From: CAZUDI01 sp964618975
Lineage (GTDB): Bacteria; Desulfobacterota; Desulfomonilia; UBA1062
Length of the DNA stretch: 64,000 nt
Direction of reading: 5' to 3'
Assembly: GCA_964618975.1 (NCBI GenBank)
Contig: CAZUDI010000002.1
Span: 1 to 64,000 of the forward strand
Below are positions 59,507-64,000 of the stretch, piece after piece. The notes under the pieces were generated by a model, which was not told where the DNA came from, did not search any database, and saw nothing but the letters and a program-made list of their open reading frames with translations. Each line of letters opens with the position of its first letter. The first letter of the stretch is position 1. Both the position numbers and the translations under genes were made by a program.

Positions 59507-60376
59507 TCAGTCGCGGTGGAAGAGATCGCGGTAGAGATCGCCGATACCCTTGCGCCGTTTTTCCGCCTCATCACCCGTCGGGGGGCTCTCCTTGGGCCTC
59601 TCGGCCGGAGATTCGGCCGCGGGTACCTCGTGCTCGGCCAGGCGGCCGTCACCCAGAAAGACGAACTCGGGCCCATCTGCGCTGAGGGCCAGCAGGTCGT
59701 TGATCTGGAGGGGGGCCTGACCCGCGACCGGGACGCGGTTGACAAGCACCGCCTGCCGGCCGCTGAGGTCTTGGACCCAGTAGCGGCCCTCGGCGAAGTA
59801 GATCTGGGCCTGCCGCTGGGCCAGCGCGGGGTGGCTCACCACGAAATCGCACGGACCCGTGCCGATGGTGACCGGCAGTTCCCTGAAGGACCGCAGCGTG
59901 GGCCCGTACTGGATGATGAGCGGGCAGGCGACCTGCGGCACCTCCGCCAGCGGGGAGGGAGCCACCGTCGGGGCAGAAGCCACTGGCGGAGCCGGAGCTT
60001 CCGGGGGGGACGCGGTAGCCGGGGGAGGCGTCTCAGCCTGAAAAACCGGCCGCTCGCCGACCTTTGTCAGGAAACTCAGTTTGGGTCCGCCCTCGGCAAA
60101 CATGAGCACATCCCCATCCTTAAGCCAGGCCTCCTGGATGCGCTGGCCGTTGACAAAGGTGCCGTTGGTGCTGTGGTCGGTGATCTTGAAGCGGTTGCCT
60201 TCCCGCACGATCTCGGCATGACGGCGCGAGACGGCGCCGAGCTCACGCGGAAAGCTGACCTGGCAGGCGGGGTTGCGCCCGATGGCGATCACGGGCGCAC
60301 AGAATTCCTGCACCTGGCCCTTGAGCGGCCCCTGAATATGAAAAAGCTGGATCAGGATGTCGGGTACGTCTTGCAT
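59507..60376 (-). CDS. FHA-domain protein with two FHA-like domains
   Basis: 289 residues. The first FHA domain (about 25-100) has the full phosphothreonine-binding set: IGRNPACQVSFP, VSRRHAEI and DHSTNGTFVNG. An Ala/Pro linker follows. A second FHA-like domain (about 155-245; TIGTGPCDFVVSHPALAQRQAQI) lacks the GR and SxxH residues, so it probably does not bind phosphopeptide. The charged tail is RPKESPPTGDEAEKRRKG. FHA proteins transmit Hanks-kinase signals, in T6SS through Fha. It is divergent from the PP2C gene. A link to the repeat motifs at 26-28 kb is inferred. Confidence 0.88.
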   Translation of the reverse strand: MQDVPDILIQLFHIQGPLKGQVQEFCAPVIAIGRNPACQVSFPRELGAVSRRHAEIVREGNRFKITDHSTNGTFVNGQRIQEAWLKDGDVLMFAEGGPKLSFLTKVGERPVFQAETPPPATASPPEAPAPPVASAPTVAPSPLAEVPQVACPLIIQYGPTLRSFRELPVTIGTGPCDFVVSHPALAQRQAQIYFAEGRYWVQDLSGRQAVLVNRVPVAGQAPLQINDLLALSADGPEFVFLGDGRLAEHEVPAAESPAERPKESPPTGDEAEKRRKGIGDLYRDLFHRD

Positions 60377-60517
60377 GCCTCCCCCCGTCCATGGTCGTCA
60401 GGACCGCGGCTTTCATCCAGCATCTGCCGCATGGCAGGGAGAAGGGCCCGGTCCCGGTTTGCCCCTTCTCCGGATGAACTGTACATATGCATATCAGCGG
60501 GGGAAATTATAACCGAG

Positions 60518-60529
60518 CACCATATGGTG
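60518..60529. promoter_or_regulatory. Palindromes in the FHA / PP2C divergent promoter region
   Basis: CACCATATGGTG is a perfect 12-bp palindrome. Another, ATATGCATAT (60485-60494), lies 23 bases to the left. Both are in the 235-base gap between the divergent FHA and PP2C genes and could be operators shared by the two transcripts. Confidence 0.35.
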
Positions 60530-60578
60530 TCAAGGCATTTGAGCCGTATACCGGCGGACAGGGGTGCCCACACCTTAG

Positions 60579-60606
60579 GGCGGGACTGAACCCGCCTGCG
60601 GGCAGG
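60579..60606 (+). promoter_or_regulatory. Paired leader hairpins overlapping the PP2C ribosome site
   Basis: GGCGGG (60579-60584) pairs with CCCGCC (60591-60596). Alternatively CCTGC (60595-60599) pairs with GCAGG (60602-60606), which contains most of the GCAGGAG ribosome site. The two stems share bases, so the folds are mutually exclusive and only the second hides the ribosome site. A switch is inference. Confidence 0.35.
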
Positions 60607-60611
60607 AGACT

Positions 60612-61361
60612 ATGGAAGACACGGACTATACCCTCATCTACCACGGCATTTCGGACCGGGGGCTCATGCGTCAAAACAACGAGGACGCCTTCGTGCTGGA
60701 ACCCGGGCTGGGCTTCTGTACCGTGGCCGACGGCATGGGCGGCGCCGCGGCGGGCGAGCTTGCCAGTGGTATCTTCGTGCAGACCGCCGGCGAGATCTTC
60801 GCCCGCCGCGGCGCGCATGGCCACGCGGATCTCCTGCCCGAGCTGATTCAGCAGACCTTCAGCCAGGCCAACACACGCATCCTGGAGCACGCCGCCTCGC
60901 ACCCGGAGCACCGGGGCATGGGTACGACCGCCGAGCTCCTGGCCTTCGCCGAGGGGGGCTTCGTGCTCGGCCACCTGGGCGACAGCCGCACCTATCGCCT
61001 GCGCGATCGGGTGCTCAGACAGCTGACCGCGGACCACTCGCTGGTGCAGGAGCAGCTTCGTCAGGGGCTCATCACCCCCGCGCAGGCGCGCACGCACTCC
61101 ATGCGCAACGTGATCCTGCGCGCCGTGGGCATGGGCGACGAGCTTGCCCTGGACCTCATCCGCGGCCCGCTCCTGAGCGGCGACCTGTTCCTGTTGTGCT
61201 CGGATGGACTGACCGACATGGTGGAGGACCAGGCCATACTCGCGGTCCTCACACAGACGGACGACCTGCAGGTCAAAGCTCAGCGCCTGGTGGAACTCGC
61301 CCACATGAGCGGCGGCCGGGACAACATCACCGTGGTGCTGGTCGAGGTGCGCCCGTCATGA
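60612..61361 (+). CDS. PP2C-type Ser/Thr protein phosphatase
   Basis: 249 residues. All metal-binding motifs are present: DRGLMRQNNEDAF, VADGMGG, GDSRTYRLRD, SDGLTDMV and GRDNITVV. It removes phosphates placed by Hanks-type kinases. The role is like PppA in T6SS control, but PppA identity is inferred from context. It overlaps the protease gene by four bases and is in one unit with the kinase two genes on. Confidence 0.92.
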   Translation: MEDTDYTLIYHGISDRGLMRQNNEDAFVLEPGLGFCTVADGMGGAAAGELASGIFVQTAGEIFARRGAHGHADLLPELIQQTFSQANTRILEHAASHPEHRGMGTTAELLAFAEGGFVLGHLGDSRTYRLRDRVLRQLTADHSLVQEQLRQGLITPAQARTHSMRNVILRAVGMGDELALDLIRGPLLSGDLFLLCSDGLTDMVEDQAILAVLTQTDDLQVKAQRLVELAHMSGGRDNITVVLVEVRPS

Positions 61362-62272
61362 GGTCCGCCGTGCGCCTGCTCGTGACGGGGCTGTGCCTCG
61401 TGCTGTGGGGGAATGCCAGCGCCGGGGAGCTTTCGCACAGGGTCACCCTGCCTCTGCCCGAAACGCAGGAGGTGATCATGGACTGGCTGCACGTCCAGGG
61501 CTATGCCGTGACCGCCGACATCTCCCGTGAACAGGCCGTGACCCTCCGGGCCACCCGGGGGGGCGCAAGCCTGCAGCTCGTCCTGCGCTGCCAATCGCCC
61601 CTAGCCACCGAAGTATACCTGCCCCGGGAAGAGAACGCCCTAAGGGCGGCGCCCCTCTGGACCTACCTGGAGGACTATATCGCCGGCGACCCCGAGCCGA
61701 CGCCCGCGCCCGCAGACCCGCCCCCGGCCGTGCTCGCACGCGCAAAGAGCGTGGTGTGCATCCACGCCCGCATCGGGGAGGAGACCTTCGGTCTCTCGGG
61801 CTTCGTGCTGGATTCCCAAGGACTGATCCTCTGCACCGCCCACACCCTCAAGGGCCTGCCCGACATCACCATCACCCTCAGTGACGCGCACACGCTCCCG
61901 GGGCGCATCGTCCGGTTGGATTACCCCCGCGACCTGGCCCTGATCAAGGTGGAGGGTAATCTCGGTCCGCCTCTGGAGCTGGACCCGGCCGCCGGCCGTC
62001 TGGAGCTGGGCGAGCGCCTCTATGCCTTCGGCTGCCCTACCGACCATCAGGGCATTGTGTCCCCCGGTTACATCAACGGCCCGCCACGCATCGCCGGCGA
62101 CGAGACCCTGTGGCAGGTGAGCATGCAGGTCCAGCCCGGCAGCAGTGGCAGCCCGGTCTTTACCGCCAAGGGCACGCTCGTGGCCGTGGTCAAGGGCCGC
62201 TACCGCGGCACGGACAACCTCGGGTTCCTGATCCCGATGGACACCATCATCGCCTTTGTAAAGGATGAATAA
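61358..62272 (+). CDS. Periplasmic trypsin-like serine protease
   Basis: 304 residues, with a signal peptide (LLVTGLCLVLWGNASA). After an N-terminal domain of about 110 residues that I do not recognise comes a chymotrypsin-fold protease. The catalytic triad is His in LCTAHTLKG, Asp in YPRDLALIKV and Ser in QPGSSGSPVF. There is no PDZ domain, unlike HtrA. It overlaps both neighbours' ends and lies between phosphatase and kinase, so it may act with the kinase's outer PEGA domain. Confidence 0.85.
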   Translation: MRSAVRLLVTGLCLVLWGNASAGELSHRVTLPLPETQEVIMDWLHVQGYAVTADISREQAVTLRATRGGASLQLVLRCQSPLATEVYLPREENALRAAPLWTYLEDYIAGDPEPTPAPADPPPAVLARAKSVVCIHARIGEETFGLSGFVLDSQGLILCTAHTLKGLPDITITLSDAHTLPGRIVRLDYPRDLALIKVEGNLGPPLELDPAAGRLELGERLYAFGCPTDHQGIVSPGYINGPPRIAGDETLWQVSMQVQPGSSGSPVFTAKGTLVAVVKGRYRGTDNLGFLIPMDTIIAFVKDE

Positions 62273-62276
62273 TGCT

Positions 62277-63437
62277 ATGAACTACGGACGATACTCCCTG
62301 GTTAAGGAACTGGGTAAGGGCTCCATGGGCGTGGTCTACCTGGCCCACGACCCGGACATCGACCGGCCCCTGGCGCTGAAGGTCCTGCGGCCCGACCGGG
62401 TCACCAGCGAGGACTTCGTGCAGCGCTTTCTCAAGGAGGCCCGCGCCGTGGGGCGTCTCTCCCACCCCGGCATTGTCACGGTCTATGACGTGGGCCAGGA
62501 CCACGGCACCATCTACATCGCCATGGAGCTCATCGAGGGCCAACCCCTCAACGAGATTATGCGCGAACGCCGCCTGACTCTGCCCGAAATCCTCGAATTC
62601 GGCGTGCACCTGGCCGAGATCCTCGACTATGCCCATTCGCGCGGCATCGTGCACCGCGACATCAAACCGCCCAACATCCTCATGACCTTAGACGGCAAAA
62701 TCAAGATCACGGATTTCGGCATCGCCCGTATCGAGGACACCGCCGCCGAGCAGCAGACCCGTCTGGGCGAGGTCCTGGGAACACCGGTCTACATGTCCCC
62801 GGAGCAGACCTCCGGCCAGACGGTGGACGGCCGCACCGACCTCTACTCCCTGGGCGTGATCCTCTATGAGCTGGTCACGGGCAGCCGCCCCTATACAGGC
62901 GAGACCCTGGCCGCCCTCTTTCGCGCCATAACCGAGACCATCCCCACCGCGCCCCTCACGCTGCAGCCGGAGATTCCCCCCGGCCTCTCGGAGGTGATCA
63001 TGCGCTGTCTCAAGAAAGACCCTGACGAACGTTTCGGCTCCGGGGCCGAGCTCTCGCAGGCGCTTAACACCGTCTTGGGCGCGCCCCCAGAAGAGGCGCC
63101 GCCCAACCCCGGACGGCGGGCGTGGCTTGTGGCGGGGCTCACCCTGACGCTAATCGGCACGGCCCTGGCCGGGTGGCTGTTCCTGCTGCCGGGCCGGCCG
63201 GCGCCCGGGCCTGCCCCCCCAACACTGGCCATGCTCCAGGTGGAGAGCCTGCCGCCCGGGGCGCAGGTCTTCATCGACGGATCCTTCCGGGGCCAGGCGC
63301 CCTGCGACCTCCCGGTGCCCGTTGGCAAGCACGAGGTGCGGCTGAGCCTGGCCGGGCACTACCCGTGGGAGGCCCAAGTCAACCTGGAGGAGACTTCTCT
63401 TGAGCCCCTCTTCGTGCGGCTCGTCCCGGTGGAATGA
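62277..63437 (+). CDS. Hanks-type Ser/Thr kinase with transmembrane helix and PEGA domain
   Basis: 386 residues from [10 protein letters not shown], 11 bases after AAGGA; an ATG four codons earlier is possible. The kinase domain is complete: glycine loop GKGSMGVVY, Lys35 in [13 protein letters not shown] at 126-133, DFG at 146-148, and MSPEQ. A linker, one membrane helix (about 285-305) and a C-terminal PEGA domain (from [14 protein letters not shown]) follow, so sensing is on the outer side. Known T6SS kinases of the PpkA type usually have other outer domains. The last gene of the PP2C-protease-kinase unit. Confidence 0.93.
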   Translation: MNYGRYSLVKELGKGSMGVVYLAHDPDIDRPLALKVLRPDRVTSEDFVQRFLKEARAVGRLSHPGIVTVYDVGQDHGTIYIAMELIEGQPLNEIMRERRLTLPEILEFGVHLAEILDYAHSRGIVHRDIKPPNILMTLDGKIKITDFGIARIEDTAAEQQTRLGEVLGTPVYMSPEQTSGQTVDGRTDLYSLGVILYELVTGSRPYTGETLAALFRAITETIPTAPLTLQPEIPPGLSEVIMRCLKKDPDERFGSGAELSQALNTVLGAPPEEAPPNPGRRAWLVAGLTLTLIGTALAGWLFLLPGRPAPGPAPPTLAMLQVESLPPGAQVFIDGSFRGQAPCDLPVPVGKHEVRLSLAGHYPWEAQVNLEETSLEPLFVRLVPVE

Positions 63438-63552
63438 AGACCCTGTATGACCGGGCATATATGTGATATAAGGCAGGATGCAGGTGTGGTGTGATGGACC
63501 GTCGTCTCCGACAGGGAGACCGGGCCTTCAGGACAGGGGCCCCACCTTTTAA

Positions 63553-63576
63553 GTGCCACCGTGTGACACGCGGCAC
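63553..63576. other. Imperfect inverted repeat upstream of the redoxin-like gene
   Basis: GTGCC (63553-63557) and GGCAC (63572-63576) flank CGTGT-G-ACACG, giving a two-part palindrome of 24 bases. It lies 36 bases before the ATG. Operator or RNA hairpin cannot be told apart. Confidence 0.3.
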
Positions 63577-63612
63577 GCGACGGTCCCTTAAGGAAGACGA
63601 GGAGGATATCCC

Positions 63613-64000
63613 ATGCAGTCAAAGGCAGTCTTGACAGGTGTAATGGCAGGCATCGTCGTATCCCTGCTCATGTTCGCCGGCTTTCCGCCGGCGGCTCAGG
63701 CCCGCATCTCCCCCGGGAAGGCGCTACCGGACTTTTCCCTCACGGACCTCGAGGGCGGGATGTACTCCCTGTCCGCCATGCAGAGGCACCCCCTGCTCAT
63801 CATCTATTTCTTCGACGCCACCTCGCGCACGAGTCAGGAGGCGCTCCTGACCCTCGACCGCCTGGTCCGCGAACATGCCGGCGCTGATCTGCGTGTATGG
63901 GGTGTGACACAGTCCTCCCGGCAGGAGGCCGAGGACTTCGTACGCCGCAGCAAACCCTCCTTCCCCATCCTCCTGGATGACGGCGGAGTCAGCCAGCAGT
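63613..64000 (+). CDS. Exported redoxin-like protein without visible catalytic cysteines (partial)
   Basis: The gene runs off the right edge; 129 codons are visible. It starts MQSKAVLTGVMAG after GAGGAGG. A signal peptide ends near PPAAQA. The mature part resembles AhpC/TSA or TlpA redoxins: GKALPDFSLTDLEGGMYSLS, then LLIIYFFDATSRTSQEALL, and PSFPILLDDGG. Where a thioredoxin-like active site would have CxxC, the sequence reads SRTS, so the thiol chemistry is lost in the visible part. Later residues are outside the window. Confidence 0.75.
   Translation, partial: MQSKAVLTGVMAGIVVSLLMFAGFPPAAQARISPGKALPDFSLTDLEGGMYSLSAMQRHPLLIIYFFDATSRTSQEALLTLDRLVREHAGADLRVWGVTQSSRQEAEDFVRRSKPSFPILLDDGGVSQQ

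Noticed and set aside
1..64000. tRNA, rRNA or CRISPR features
   Set aside because: I looked for GTTCRANNC T-arm patterns, rRNA core strings and evenly spaced repeats. I found none that hold up.
1..64000. Insertion sequences, integrases or attachment sites
   Set aside because: No transposase or integrase motif appears in any frame, and I saw no terminal inverted repeats with target duplications. The serpin and T6SS may have moved horizontally, but no boundary is visible.

Overview
This is a GC-rich, gene-dense chromosomal window. It reads as a gammaproteobacterium or close relative with an energy-flexible, probably chemolithotrophic lifestyle. The evidence is a RecBCD trio, a proteobacterial type VI secretion system (T6SS) with a TssJ lipoprotein, SlyX and DUF493 small genes, a membrane-bound uptake [NiFe]-hydrogenase, and a ferredoxin-linked 2-oxoacid oxidoreductase with an ADP-forming acyl-CoA ligase nearby. 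The taxonomic call is inference; no rRNA or marker gene settles it.

Layout. 1-780: 3' part of an acyl-CoA ligase (+). 797-10740 (-): a complete hydrogenase operon, read from high to low coordinates as small subunit, large subunit, cytochrome b, protease, then HypA-C-D-B-F-E. It has a good sigma70-like promoter at 10874-10901 and a 15-bp palindrome further upstream. 11319-13733 (-): a hybrid sensor kinase. 14121-16713 (-): the two subunits of a 2-oxoacid:ferredoxin oxidoreductase. 16952-25549 (-): recC-recB-recD with overlapping ends. 26011-51003 (+): a T6SS locus with all thirteen core genes, tssA to tssM, plus TagF, PAAR, a DUF2169 protein and three unassigned proteins. A lone antisense gene for an extremely His-rich 86-residue protein lies inside it. 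51216-58597: accessory genes (lipoprotein hydrolase with a serpin, NhaA, a spermidine-synthase-like protein, SlyX, a tautomerase, an encapsulin-cargo-like ferritin, a Yip1 protein and DUF493). 58647-63437: a phospho-signalling module (FHA protein, PP2C phosphatase, trypsin-like protease, Ser/Thr kinase with a PEGA domain). 63613-end: the start of a redoxin-like protein without the catalytic cysteines in the visible part.

How the parts may work together. The hydrogenase and the 2-oxoacid oxidoreductase both handle low-potential electrons. The T6SS is probably under threonine-phosphorylation control. The first gene of the T6SS locus encodes a cysteine-rich protein whose disordered C-terminal tail repeats an acidic-Thr-hydrophobic motif four times, at Thr553, 599, 629 and 686. 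These look like phosphoacceptor and FHA-docking sites for the kinase, phosphatase and FHA protein 31-35 kb downstream.

The least explained signal is a short structured intergenic element present in four clear copies (39304, 55283, 57005, 57655) and two weaker ones (51076 reversed, 57594). Five of the six lie in the leaders of hcp, a spermidine-synthase-like gene, a ferritin-like gene and a Yip1 gene. In three copies a 7-bp stem around a C(C/T)GCAA(G/T) loop keeps pairing despite base changes. It may be an undescribed regulatory RNA or a palindromic repeat family.
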